The notes: generated by a model from the sequence alone, not told the origin. A stretch of 64,000 nucleotides of DNA from Acidobacteriota bacterium (GCA_029263395.1 JAJCXO010000035.1:1-64000); one strand, 5' to 3'; counted from the stretch's first letter, positions 44,522-54,442 are shown. A program made the numbers and translations.

Positions 44522-46273
44522 TCAGCGCTGCAGCATCCACTTGATCTTTTCCACTCTTTCGACGATCTTGCTTTCGCTCATCTCTTGCAGACGGGCCGGC
44601 AACAGCTTGGGATAACTGCAATGGAGCGCCGCGATCAACTCCTGAAGCTCCCGCTCCCGTTCAATCGAGCGGCTGGCTTGCCAACCTTCGAGCACCTTGG
44701 TGGCGGCGATATCGGGGCTCTTGCGCCGTGACGCCAGCACCTCGGCGACCAGATTACGAAAGTCTCGCGCCGAGTAGTAGCTCGTCTGACCGAGGACCTC
44801 CGTCAGCTCGTCGTCGTCGAGCTCGATACCCTTACGGCGAAACATCTCGCCTACAAAAGCCTGGCGGTCGTCGCCTTCGAGATCGAAGATCGGTATCTGG
44901 ATCGGCGAACGGCTCTTGATGTCGGGATCAAGCTCATCAGGACGCGAAGTCATCAAACCCCACAACACCTTACCGAGAAAACTCGGGTCACCCATCATCT
45001 TGATGATGTTGCCGGACAGCCGCTTCTCGGTCTTGTGGGTCTCGCCGGAGTGAATCGAACCAAACGCGGTGTGAGCCTCGTCGACCAGGATGAGTATCTT
45101 GCCAAAAGTGGCGATATGCCAACGCAACAGCTCGAAGAACTTATCCGTCTCGCCGAAGAAAGCACCCCTGATACCCGCCAGCTCGACGACAACCCGGCCT
45201 GAGGCGGCAGCATGGGCTTCGAGTTGAAACGTCTTACCGCCGCCATTGGGTCCAGACACCAGAATCGCCGACACTGCGGTGTCCTCTTCCTCACAACGTT
45301 CGAAGATCGTGCGAAAGATCTCGCCGGTATGTTGGTAGCCAATGACGTCATCAGGGCCATGCTTGGGATACTTGATGCGGATGATCTCGCCGAGCTCTGC
45401 CTCGAGCAGGCGATTGACCTCTTGCACCACGTCGCTGCGGGCCACTCGGTTGCCACTGCGTGACGCAACTTCCAAGAGATCCTTGATACTGGTCAAGGTC
45501 AGACCGGCCGAATCGTGGCAGAACTTGTCCTTACCACCTTCGAAACGCAGCTTCTTGTGATCGCGACGGAACCAGTCGACAAAACGACGGCGCTCGTCGA
45601 GCTCGGGGAGTTGGATCTCGAGATGGGCAGCGGCGGGCAGGGCGATGATCTTGCCGTTGACTTCGCTCTTGACCGGATTGATCAGCAGCAACAGATCCGG
45701 ACCATCAACAAAAACCGGATCGTTTGCCCAGTGCAGAAACAGCACCAACCGTTGACGGTCGAGCTCTGAAAGCCGCGTGAAATCACCGGCTGGAAACAAA
45801 GCTCCCGCGTACTGCAGTACCAAACACAGCGGTCGGATCGACTCACCGGCTTGCCGGACACGATGAAAGGCGTCGGCCATCCCCCGCAACAGCACCAGGG
45901 CCGACAACGGGTTGTGGCGACTGCGGTCGATCAGCTCCTTCATCAGCCGACGGCGGGATTCCGGCACATCCTGCCCATCCGTCGACTCACAAATCCGGAT
46001 CACTTCGCGCTCGGTTTTCGAGTCATAAAAGGTGACACCGGAAGCGATATCGATCCGCACCAAATTGAACTTACTCCCCAACTCGCCGACCACCGCTTGC
46101 TCGAGGGACACGAAGTCATCGTCCACCGAATTGTAGAACGAGCCATGGATATCCCCGGTGAGGAGCACCAAGCTCTTACGGCGCAGGTTGTACGCTTCGC
46201 TCAGGTCGTCGAGAAACTTGGCCCTGCGGGCGTTGCCGGCCAGTGAACTTCTAGGCGATGATTTCTTGGACAT
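44522..46273 (-). CDS. Two-module AAA+ ATPase, first module degenerate
   Basis: The start at 46273 is set by GAGGAG 8 bases upstream; another ATG is at 46297. The 583-residue protein has a canonical C-terminal AAA+ module: Walker A GPNGGGKT (K347), Walker B ILILVDEAHT (D398-E399), sensor region LWGLMTSRPDELDPDI and a lid to the end. The first 250 residues look like another P-loop module whose Walker A is lost (LVLLTGDIHGSF), with a B-like strand DLLLLINP. No adjacent VWA or MoxR partner identifies its client. It heads the helicase-DUF3052 operon. Confidence 0.85.
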   Translation of the reverse strand: MSKKSSPRSSLAGNARRAKFLDDLSEAYNLRRKSLVLLTGDIHGSFYNSVDDDFVSLEQAVVGELGSKFNLVRIDIASGVTFYDSKTEREVIRICESTDGQDVPESRRRLMKELIDRSRHNPLSALVLLRGMADAFHRVRQAGESIRPLCLVLQYAGALFPAGDFTRLSELDRQRLVLFLHWANDPVFVDGPDLLLLINPVKSEVNGKIIALPAAAHLEIQLPELDERRRFVDWFRRDHKKLRFEGGKDKFCHDSAGLTLTSIKDLLEVASRSGNRVARSDVVQEVNRLLEAELGEIIRIKYPKHGPDDVIGYQHTGEIFRTIFERCEEEDTAVSAILVSGPNGGGKTFQLEAHAAASGRVVVELAGIRGAFFGETDKFFELLRWHIATFGKILILVDEAHTAFGSIHSGETHKTEKRLSGNIIKMMGDPSFLGKVLWGLMTSRPDELDPDIKSRSPIQIPIFDLEGDDRQAFVGEMFRRKGIELDDDELTEVLGQTSYYSARDFRNLVAEVLASRRKSPDIAATKVLEGWQASRSIERERELQELIAALHCSYPKLLPARLQEMSESKIVERVEKIKWMLQR

Positions 46274-46474
46274 AGCGACGGCTCCTCGCGATGACACTGC
46301 CGGATCGCAGCGCCCTGTGGCGAGAATTGTAGATCAGTCGTCGCTGTGGGTGTGGGAACCGGCCTTCAGTGGTTTACTCAGACTGTCCAACTATTGAACG
46401 AATAGCTCCATCATTTGGTATCACCGAAACTTCCGACACCCGACTCGACGCGACCGGATAAACTCTCCTCACCC

Positions 46475-48040
46475 ATGGCTTTTGTCCCCGACTACAAACA
46501 CGACATATTCGTGAGCTACGCTCACGTTGATGATTTGCCTTTCCCCGGGGTGGACAAGGGCTGGGTTTCGACCCTGGTCGAGACGTTGGAGATCCTGCTG
46601 GCGCAGAAGCTCGGCCGACGGGAAGGCTATTCCCTGTGGATGGACCACCAGCTGTCACGTCACGCCGACCTGACACCAGAGATCCTCGAAAACCTGGGCA
46701 AAACCGCAACGCTGCTCGTGATTCTGTCCCCTGGCTACTTGGCCTCCGAGTGGTGTCTGCGGGAGAAGGACACGTTCCTGAGGCTGCTCCATGAAAAACA
46801 GCTCAGCGCCCAGCAACGTAGCGGCTCGAGGGTGTTCATCGTCGAGCGCGACCAAGTGGGTTTCGACAACCGGCCAGAACAATTTGCGGACCTACTCGGC
46901 TACCGATTCTGGGTCCAGGAAGGAGATGGCAGCCCACCGCGGGTTCTCGGCTCTCCCTGGCCAGACCCGAAGAATCCCGAGAACATGTCGTACTTCGACC
47001 AGCTGACCCGCCTGGCCACCAATCTGACCGACGAGCTCAAGGCGCTCAAGCAAGTGGTGGGGACAAGCCCTCAGAAACCCCAAGCCACCAAGCCATCGGA
47101 CGACACACCTGCGGCCGTAGCGCAGGGAGAGCCGCTAGTGCCCGCGGCTACCGACCCATCACGACCGATGGTTTACCTCGCCGAAGTCACGGACGATCTC
47201 GACGCCGACAGTGACGGTATGCGCCGTTATCTCGAACAGGCCGGGATCGGGGTGCTGCCGGAAACCTGGATCCCGCGGGAGCCGGACGCCTTCCGCAGCC
47301 AGGTCGCCGCCGATCTCGAACGTAGCGTCCTCTTCGTCCAGCTGCTCAGCGCCCTACCCGGCAAGCGCCCGCCCGGCATGCCTGAGGGTTACGTCCGGGC
47401 GCAATATGATCTCGCCCACCAGGCTGGCAAACCGATCCTCCAGTGGCGCAGTCGGGAGCTCGATCCTGCAACCGTTGACGATCCGGACCATCGCGCCTTC
47501 CTCGAGCTCGAGACGGTGATGGCGGTTGGCTGCGAAGAACTCAAACGCACCGTCGTGGAGCGTGCCACACCGCCCAAGCAACCAACCACCGACGGTATGA
47601 CGCCAGACGGTGTCAAGCCAGACAGTGCCACCGACGCCCTGGTCTTCATCAATGCCGAAGCCGGCGACCTTGCACTGGCCGAAGAGGTGGGCGCCCTGCT
47701 GGAGCAACGCGGCATCGCCTACGCGCTGCCGCTCGGTAGCGGCTCGCCAACCGAAGTGCGCGAGGACTTCGAGCAGAACCTGATGTTCAGTGACGCCCTG
47801 ATTCTGATTTATGGTTCGATCCACTCCAAATGGGTGCGCGACCAGCTGTTGGTCCTCCGTAAGCTGACTTGGAAGCGTGAGGAGCCGCTGCGTGCGTTGG
47901 CAGTATTGGAGTGTCCACCCGCGCCCAAAGATCCGGTCCGCCTGGCATTGCCCAACCTGATTACTCTCGAAGCCCATCAAGGCCCGAGTGACGGAGCCCT
48001 GGCACCTTTCCTCGACGCCTTGGGACCCACCAATGACTGA
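46475..48040 (+). CDS. Triple TIR-like domain protein
   Basis: The 521-residue protein begins with a clear TIR domain (MAFVPDYKHDIFVSYAH, residues 1-165). Its predicted NAD-cleaving site is intact: SEWCLRE gives E97, the position of the catalytic glutamate of TIR NADases. After a Pro-rich linker (about 190-222) come two more TIR-like alpha/beta modules: about 225-370 (VYLAEVTDDLDADSDGMRRY, LFVQLLSALPGKRPPGM, GKPILQWRSREL) and 390-521 (ALVFINAEAGDLALAEEVGA, DALILIYGSIHSKWVRDQ). These lack the WCxxE motif. The start at 46475 puts the TIR at the N-terminus; an upstream TTG is less likely. It overlaps the STAND gene by 8 bases. Confidence 0.87.
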   Translation: MAFVPDYKHDIFVSYAHVDDLPFPGVDKGWVSTLVETLEILLAQKLGRREGYSLWMDHQLSRHADLTPEILENLGKTATLLVILSPGYLASEWCLREKDTFLRLLHEKQLSAQQRSGSRVFIVERDQVGFDNRPEQFADLLGYRFWVQEGDGSPPRVLGSPWPDPKNPENMSYFDQLTRLATNLTDELKALKQVVGTSPQKPQATKPSDDTPAAVAQGEPLVPAATDPSRPMVYLAEVTDDLDADSDGMRRYLEQAGIGVLPETWIPREPDAFRSQVAADLERSVLFVQLLSALPGKRPPGMPEGYVRAQYDLAHQAGKPILQWRSRELDPATVDDPDHRAFLELETVMAVGCEELKRTVVERATPPKQPTTDGMTPDGVKPDSATDALVFINAEAGDLALAEEVGALLEQRGIAYALPLGSGSPTEVREDFEQNLMFSDALILIYGSIHSKWVRDQLLVLRKLTWKREEPLRALAVLECPPAPKDPVRLALPNLITLEAHQGPSDGALAPFLDALGPTND

Positions 48041-51000
48041 CGCCCCTTATGCTGGTCTGCGCCCGTTCCACACTGACGAGATCGATGTTTTCTTCGGACG
48101 CGAGACCCACATCGACCAACTGCTGGAGAAACTCGACCGCTCACGCTTCCTGGGCGTCGTCGGCACCTCGGGGTGTGGCAAGAGCTCGTTGATCAAGGCC
48201 GGCCTGATACCGGCCTTGCAGACCGGCTTTCTGACCAGCGCCGGAGCACGCTGGCGAGTTGCCGAAATGCGCCCCGGCGACCGGCCACTAGAGCGGTTGG
48301 CAGACGCCCTGCTCGACGACGGCGCCTTGGGGCCCGAGCGCGCCGGGCATCCGCTAGCGAATGCCCTGATCCTCGCCAGCTTGCGCCGCGGACCCCTCGG
48401 GTTGTCGGAGATCCTGAACGACACGCCCTTGCCCGAACACACCCAGCTGCTGTTGTTGGTCGACCAATTCGAAGAGATCTTCCGCTACCACCAGCACGGC
48501 GACCGTGATCGTGCGGACGCCTTTGTGGCGCTGTTGCTGCAAGCCGCGAAGCAGCCCGGATTGCCGGTTTATGTCGTGCTGACGATGCGCTCTGACTTCC
48601 TCGGCGACTGCACCCTGTTCGACGGCCTGCCCGAAGCTCTGAATGAGAGCCAATACCTAACCCCGCGGCTCGATCGCGAGCAACGGCAGTCGGCGATCGC
48701 CGGCCCCGCCAGTGTGTTCGGCGCCAGTGTCGAGCCGCGTTTGGTCAACCGGCTGCTCAACGACATGGGTGACGAGCCCGACCAGCTACCGCTGATGCAG
48801 CATCTGATGATGCGGTTGTGGAACGAGGCCCACGACACCGGTACCAAAACCCTGCATGGCCAACACATCGCCCTCACGGTTGAAGGTTACGAGGCGGTCG
48901 GCGGCTTCGCCAACGCCCTGTCGCGCCACGCTGACGAAGCCTTCGCCGAACTCGACAACAACCAGCAGCACATCGCTGAAGTGCTGTTCCGAACATTGTC
49001 GGAGCGCAGTAGCGACCAACGCGACACCCGCCGGCCGGCGCGTCTCGGCGAAATTGCAGCGGTGGCGGGCAACCACGTGACGGCGAACGCTGTAGCAACA
49101 GTGATCGACGTCTTCCGCGCCCCTGACCGCAGCTTCCTGACGCCCCCCGCGGGAGCTCCGCTAGATGCGGACTCGATCATCGACATCAGCCATGAGAGCC
49201 TGATCCGACAGTGGCAACGGCTGCGAAACTGGGTCGACGACGAAGCCGCTTCGGCCGACATCTATCGTCGCTTGGTCGAGACTGCCCGCCTGTGGCAGGC
49301 CGACCAGGCGGGACTGTGGAGTGCACCGGACCTCGACCTCGCTTTGGCCTGGAAGCAGCGCCAGCAACCGACGGCAACGTGGGCTGAGCGTTACGACGGC
49401 GGCTACGACCTGGCGATGCAGTTCCTCGCCGCAAGTGAGCGCCAACGCGACGACAACCTGGCAACAGCACAACAAGCAGAACGGCAAGTCGAACAACAGC
49501 GCCGCACCCGCCAGATGTCGATCATCCTGGGCTGCGGTTTGCTCGTCGCATTGGCCTTGGCGCTGGTGGCCTTCCGTGAGCAACGCCGGGCTCAGTTGCA
49601 AAAGCGGATCGCGATCTCTGGCCAGCTGGTCTCGCAGGCAAAGGAGAACCTCGATAGTAACCCGCAGCTCAGTCTTCTGCTCGCGGTCGAAGCGATGCGG
49701 ACCGCCCCCGAGGCGCCATCGGATTCGCCAGGCAACAGAACCCGCCAGCTGGCACCGATCGAAGCCCTGCGCCAGGCACTGAGTCTCAATGGCGGATCCT
49801 CCCTGGTCGGGCACACCAACGCCATCCGGGTCCTGGCGGTGAGCCCCGATGGCAAGTGGCTAGCAAGCGGCAGCGACGACACCACGGTCCGCCTGTGGCA
49901 ATTCGACGACCCGACCGCCGAACCGATCATCCTCAACGGTCACGGCGAAGCAGTGACCGCGCTCGCCATCAGCCCTGACAGCCGCTGGCTAGCAACCGGC
50001 GGTCATGATGACCAAGTCCGGTTCCTGGATCTGCTGGATCCCACAGCGGAGCCGATCGTTTATCAGGGTCACTTCGACTCGATCACCGCCATCACCTTTG
50101 GCCCCGACAGTCGCCGGTTCCTTACCGGCAGTCAGGACAACACCGTCCACCTCTACCAGTTGGGCGCGCCGCAAGACCAAGCCGAGCCCATCGTTCTCAC
50201 CGGGGCGGCCGACACCATCACTGCAGTGGCGATTAGTCCGGATGGACGCTGGCTGATCGCCGCCAGCGATGACAACACAACGCGGGTGTGGAGTGCCGCC
50301 CAACCTGAGGCTGCACCCTGGTTGCTGGAAGGTCACCTGGGGCCGGTACGAACCGTCGCGGTCAGTCCCAACAGCCGCTGGTTGATCACCGGTAGCTTCG
50401 ACAACACCGCCAGACGCTGGGATCTCGGCGGTCTGCGGCCGGGCAGCGAACCGCCGGACTCGATTGTGCTCGCTGGCCACCAAAGCTCGGTCAGCGCGCT
50501 CGCCATCAGCCCCGACGGTCAATGTCTGGTGACCGGCAGCCGTGACAACACGGCCCGCCTGTGGAACCTTCCGAATCTCACCGAAGACGCCTCAGCGATG
50601 GCGGTTTTCACCGGCCATCGTGGCGCGGTCAGTGCGCTCGCCATCAGCCCTGACAACCAATGGTTGATCACCGCCAGTTGGGACCAAACCGCACGCCTAT
50701 GGAACTTGAAAGGCACCGAACCGGCGGCCTCGTCAACCATCCTACGCGGCCACGACGCGCCGCTTTTCGCCCTCGCCATCAATCCCACTGGCAATCGCCT
50801 GGCGACCGCCAGCGACGACGGTACCGTCCGCTTGTGGCCGCTGGACGATGTCAACATCGATGACACGTCGATCGGCCTGCGCGGCTTCAGAGATACGGTG
50901 TCCGCCGTCGCCTACAGCCCCAACGGCCGGTGGCTCGCCACCGCCAGCGAAGACAACACCGCACGACTGTGGAATTTGAGCGTAGCCAACTTATCGGTTC

Positions 51001-52058
51001 AGCCAATCATCTTGACCGGTCATCAAAGCTCGGTCAACGCCGCCGTGATCAGTCCCGACAACCGCTGGCTCGCTACCGCCAGTGAGGACAACACAGCCCT
51101 GCTGTGGAATCTCGAGGACGCCCTGGCGACCGGCCCGATCGCCCTGCGCGGCCACGGCAACTCGATCCGCGCTCTCGCCGTCAGCCCTGACAGCCGCTGG
51201 CTAGCGACCGCCGGAGCCGGCAACGTGGCTCGACTGTGGGATCTGCAACGCGCCGACCCATCCACGCAACCGATTGTCCTGCAAGGACACCAAGATTCCC
51301 TGACCACAATAGCTATCAGCACCGACGGCACTTGGCTCGCCACCGGCAGTCAGGATCACACAGTCCGCACCTGGGACCTCGAAAGCAACCCGCTCGGCAG
51401 TGAACTTTTTACCCTGAGCGGTCACCAGGGAACGATCACCAGCCTCGCGATCATTCCGGGCAGTCGGCAGCTGGTCACCGGCAGCCGCGACCGGACCACC
51501 CGCCTGTGGGATCTCGCGACCGAAGACCCCAATGCCACCGTCAGAGTCCTCGCCGAGTTTCGGGATGTGGTCACCACGGTCGCCGTCAGCCCCGACGGCA
51601 GCTGGCTGGCTTCCGGCGACGCTGCCGGTATCAACCGGCTGTGGACGCTGCCGGACTTCTCCGGACCAGACGTGCTGACCGACCACGAACGAGCCATCAC
51701 CGCCCAGGCGTTCGCGCCAGATGGCAGCTGGCTGGCCACCGCTAGTAATGACGCCACCGTCAAGTTATGGGATCTCACCACCCGCCCGGTCTCCATCATC
51801 GGCCATTTGCGAGGTCATGCGGGCCCGATTGTGTCCCTTGCCGTCAGTCCCGATGGACTCACCCTCGCCACCGGCAGCGCCGACGATACCGCCCGCTTAT
51901 GGCATCGCGAGTTGTGGACCCTGTCGAAAGACGCGCTCATCGAGCTCGCTTGTCGAACCGCAGGTCGCAATCTCAGTCCCACCGAATGGGCCAAGTACCA
52001 GACACCAGAGCTCCCCTACCGGGAGACCTGCCCCGGACTACCCGGTCCTGGCGTGTGA
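48033..52058 (+). CDS. Membrane nSTAND1 NTPase with 16 WD40 repeats
   Basis: The 1341-residue protein begins with the nSTAND1 signature YAGLRPFHTDEIDVFFGRE and Walker A VGTSGCGKSS (K50). Walker B LLLLVDQFEE (about 143-152) and a winged-helix region to about 460 follow. A membrane helix (IILGCGLLVALALALVAF, about 510) precedes a spacer and 16 WD40 repeats (about 590-1290), enough for two propellers. The end, ACRTAGRNLSPTEWAKYQ with a CPGLP tail, is typical of this family. STAND proteins are nucleotide switches that oligomerise on ligand binding. The ATG overlaps the TIR gene's end, so the TIR protein is probably its effector. Confidence 0.92.
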   Translation: MTDAPYAGLRPFHTDEIDVFFGRETHIDQLLEKLDRSRFLGVVGTSGCGKSSLIKAGLIPALQTGFLTSAGARWRVAEMRPGDRPLERLADALLDDGALGPERAGHPLANALILASLRRGPLGLSEILNDTPLPEHTQLLLLVDQFEEIFRYHQHGDRDRADAFVALLLQAAKQPGLPVYVVLTMRSDFLGDCTLFDGLPEALNESQYLTPRLDREQRQSAIAGPASVFGASVEPRLVNRLLNDMGDEPDQLPLMQHLMMRLWNEAHDTGTKTLHGQHIALTVEGYEAVGGFANALSRHADEAFAELDNNQQHIAEVLFRTLSERSSDQRDTRRPARLGEIAAVAGNHVTANAVATVIDVFRAPDRSFLTPPAGAPLDADSIIDISHESLIRQWQRLRNWVDDEAASADIYRRLVETARLWQADQAGLWSAPDLDLALAWKQRQQPTATWAERYDGGYDLAMQFLAASERQRDDNLATAQQAERQVEQQRRTRQMSIILGCGLLVALALALVAFREQRRAQLQKRIAISGQLVSQAKENLDSNPQLSLLLAVEAMRTAPEAPSDSPGNRTRQLAPIEALRQALSLNGGSSLVGHTNAIRVLAVSPDGKWLASGSDDTTVRLWQFDDPTAEPIILNGHGEAVTALAISPDSRWLATGGHDDQVRFLDLLDPTAEPIVYQGHFDSITAITFGPDSRRFLTGSQDNTVHLYQLGAPQDQAEPIVLTGAADTITAVAISPDGRWLIAASDDNTTRVWSAAQPEAAPWLLEGHLGPVRTVAVSPNSRWLITGSFDNTARRWDLGGLRPGSEPPDSIVLAGHQSSVSALAISPDGQCLVTGSRDNTARLWNLPNLTEDASAMAVFTGHRGAVSALAISPDNQWLITASWDQTARLWNLKGTEPAASSTILRGHDAPLFALAINPTGNRLATASDDGTVRLWPLDDVNIDDTSIGLRGFRDTVSAVAYSPNGRWLATASEDNTARLWNLSVANLSVQPIILTGHQSSVNAAVISPDNRWLATASEDNTALLWNLEDALATGPIALRGHGNSIRALAVSPDSRWLATAGAGNVARLWDLQRADPSTQPIVLQGHQDSLTTIAISTDGTWLATGSQDHTVRTWDLESNPLGSELFTLSGHQGTITSLAIIPGSRQLVTGSRDRTTRLWDLATEDPNATVRVLAEFRDVVTTVAVSPDGSWLASGDAAGINRLWTLPDFSGPDVLTDHERAITAQAFAPDGSWLATASNDATVKLWDLTTRPVSIIGHLRGHAGPIVSLAVSPDGLTLATGSADDTARLWHRELWTLSKDALIELACRTAGRNLSPTEWAKYQTPELPYRETCPGLPGPGV

Positions 52059-52060
52059 CC

Positions 52061-52088
52061 CGTCAGGCCGCCCCGTAACAGGCTGACG
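52061..52088. terminator. Possible bidirectional terminator between convergent genes
   Basis: CGTCAG (52061-52066) pairs with CTGACG (52083-52088) over a GC-rich loop in the 30-base gap between the convergent STAND and TonB-receptor genes. On the plus strand the sequence CTAAAAACG follows, and no T-run is present on either side. Rho-independent activity is uncertain. Confidence 0.4.
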
Positions 52089-54392
52089 CTAAAAACGTCT
52101 CGCGAGCGACAACACCAGGTTGCGTCCGGGCTCGTTCAATCCCGAACCGTGGACCCGGAACGCTACGTCCGTAACGTTGATGAGGGCGGCGGATGCAACC
52201 CAGCGTTCACTGATCTCCCAGCCGCTCCGCAAGGTCAACGTCTCGTACCCCGGGGTTCCACCGGGCGGGATCCGATCCGTATCCGCCACATCGCGACTCG
52301 ACAGTCGATCCTGAGCATCGGCCAAGGTGGTTACCACTTCGGCCCAATAGGGCCGCGTGGCCGGCTGCCAACGGAGCCCGAGGTGGACGGTGAACGGCAT
52401 CAACCGATCGAGCGGCTGGTGATCGACTTCACCTTCGATCCAGCTTGCAGTTCCGAACACCGAGACATCCTCACCCCAACGGGTCCGCGCCTTGATATCC
52501 AAGCCTCGACTGAAGCCCGTGCCACTATTCGACTTGGTGACCTCAAACTCGCCGTCGACGACCGCACCCGTTCGTACCCGCACGATCAGGTCATTGATGT
52601 CGGTGGTAAACGCCACCATCTCGACCGAACTGCGGGACGTTTCGAACCGCAAGCCAAGCTCGACATTGAAGAAGTGCTCTGGCTCGAGCCCCGGAGAAGG
52701 CGTTTCGATCTCCTGGCTCCGGGCACTGTCGAAGCGGGTGAGATCGGAAAGGTTAGGGGCCCGGAACGCCTGCGACAGACCGCCGAAGAGACGCCAGCGA
52801 CCACTCGTCGACGGCCGCATGAAGCGAACGCTGCCGACGATCTGGTCCCAGCTGTCGCCCACTCGAATGCGCTCACCGCTCACCGGATCTTCCACCGCCG
52901 CCGCATCAGCCTCAGCACGCGAGTAGCGCGCCCCGAAAATCCACCGCATCCGCTGGCCGAGCGGCAGTTCGTTCTGAACATAAACGCCCGACAGTCGATA
53001 GCTAGCATCGTCCGCGACTGGGCCCTGGATATCGGTCCCCGTCCGCTGGCCAGCGGCATCAAAACGTTGGCGGAAAGAGTCCACCCGATCGTGATAAGTC
53101 TCGACACCATAGGTCCACAACCCGAGCTTCGACGCCTTCTCGAACCGCACCCAAGACCCGAGTGTCGCAACATCGAACCCCTGGAGATCCCGCCGGTCAT
53201 CGGCTCGAATACGATCTCGATCCTCCTCCTGACGATGGAGAGAGAGGCTCGCGGTAAAACTATCGAAAAACGGGCTGGGCCGATTGTGGTGCCACTGTAG
53301 ATAGGTCAAGGTGCGACCTTGATCGAGCACTCGCCGCTTCTCAGTACCCACGGTCGTGCCACGCCAGGAGCGCCCGAACACCGTCCGGTGAGTACGCCAG
53401 GCATCGTCGATCGAAACCTGCTGATAAGTTGCTACCAGCTCAGAGTCCGGCGCCACGGTGTAACGCAGCTCGAAGTCCAGATCCCACTCGTCATAGCCGG
53501 TCTGCGGCAATCGCCCCTGCGTGCCTCCCGCCTGGACATCGCCAAACTCCTTGATCGAACCACCCAAGGTATAGCTCCACTTCGGACCCAGACTGCCCGC
53601 CAAGTCGAGGTGTCCCAGGTTGGAGCGCTCCGCTGAGGCATACCGATAGAGGACGCTGCCCCTCGACACCGGAGCCGTACCCGACGGACCAGCGTTACGA
53701 GTCAGTGCTTGGACCGTGCCACCGATCGCATCGCTACCGTAGAGCACCGTCCCTGGCCCGTGGACTACCTCCAATCGCTCGAGACCGTAGGCGTCGACGG
53801 TGTTCCAATACTGATTGGGTCCTTCCCGCAGGACCGAGTTGTTGAGCCGGATGCCGTTGATCAGAAAAACGGTGCGGAAGCCGGTGAAGCCCCGCAGGTA
53901 AGGCGAGCCCTGGCCGTGTGACGTCTTCTGCGCCATGATGCCGCCGACCTCGCCGAGCGCCTCGGGCAGCGTTCGCACCAGCGATGTCGAACGTAGATCG
54001 TCAACCGTCAAGGTTTCGGTGAGAAAGGGCAGCTCGGCCGGCGTCGTCTCGCGGGCGGTGGCAGTCACTACTAGCGTCTCCTCGAGCGCCAGAGTCTCTT
54101 CGAGCACTAGAGTCTCCTCGAGCACTAGAGTCTCCTCGACCATCGGTCGCCTCGCCTCAATCCCCGTCTCGACCTCTTCAGCGCCGTTGGTTGCCTCATT
54201 GACGGCGGGTTCCGCCGACAATACCGGCTGAGCGTGGACCACACCGGCCATCAACAACAGCAGGACCCAGCTCAGGGCCTGACGGCGAAGAGATACCAGT
54301 CCTCTCGAGCATGGAGAATTCGAACACGCAGCCGAACCGACAACAACCTTCACTGGATCGAGCTGTCTGCTGGCCGTCTTGGCACCCAACAT
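52089..54392 (-). CDS. TonB-dependent outer-membrane receptor
   Basis: The start at 54392 is chosen for its ribosome site (GGGGGAG 8 bases upstream). A 40-residue leader precedes a signal-type hydrophobic run (SWVLLLLMAGVVHAQ). The TonB-box region reads EETLVVTATARE and is preceded by four 6-residue repeats. The plug domain has SPYLRGFTGFRTVFLINGIR and GLERLEVVHGPGTVLYGSDAIGG; a 22-strand barrel ends in ARRF with the usual terminal Phe. The plug resembles receptors for haem, haemoglobin or other large ligands, but the ligand is not certain. No TonB gene is near. Confidence 0.94.
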   Translation of the reverse strand: MLGAKTASRQLDPVKVVVGSAACSNSPCSRGLVSLRRQALSWVLLLLMAGVVHAQPVLSAEPAVNEATNGAEEVETGIEARRPMVEETLVLEETLVLEETLALEETLVVTATARETTPAELPFLTETLTVDDLRSTSLVRTLPEALGEVGGIMAQKTSHGQGSPYLRGFTGFRTVFLINGIRLNNSVLREGPNQYWNTVDAYGLERLEVVHGPGTVLYGSDAIGGTVQALTRNAGPSGTAPVSRGSVLYRYASAERSNLGHLDLAGSLGPKWSYTLGGSIKEFGDVQAGGTQGRLPQTGYDEWDLDFELRYTVAPDSELVATYQQVSIDDAWRTHRTVFGRSWRGTTVGTEKRRVLDQGRTLTYLQWHHNRPSPFFDSFTASLSLHRQEEDRDRIRADDRRDLQGFDVATLGSWVRFEKASKLGLWTYGVETYHDRVDSFRQRFDAAGQRTGTDIQGPVADDASYRLSGVYVQNELPLGQRMRWIFGARYSRAEADAAAVEDPVSGERIRVGDSWDQIVGSVRFMRPSTSGRWRLFGGLSQAFRAPNLSDLTRFDSARSQEIETPSPGLEPEHFFNVELGLRFETSRSSVEMVAFTTDINDLIVRVRTGAVVDGEFEVTKSNSGTGFSRGLDIKARTRWGEDVSVFGTASWIEGEVDHQPLDRLMPFTVHLGLRWQPATRPYWAEVVTTLADAQDRLSSRDVADTDRIPPGGTPGYETLTLRSGWEISERWVASAALINVTDVAFRVHGSGLNEPGRNLVLSLARRF
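54072..54143 (-). repeat. 18-bp tandem repeat within the TonB receptor gene, four copies
   Basis: Units at 54072, 54090, 54108 and 54126 read TAGAGTCTCCTCGAGCAC or near variants on the plus strand. On the coding strand they give (V/A)LEETL repeats, the last of which merges into the TonB box EETLVVTA. The length is a multiple of three, so changes in copy number would not shift the frame. Confidence 0.93.
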
Positions 54393-54442
54393 CTTCCGAG
54401 CTCCCCCGTCAGTAAGCACCTCACCCAAGGGTATCTGCTGAC

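Noticed and set aside
52149-53300. 383-codon plus-strand frame antisense to the TonB receptor gene
   Set aside because: It lies fully within a well-supported receptor gene, and its composition (R, D, P, T-rich) fits a shadow frame of GC-rich coding DNA.
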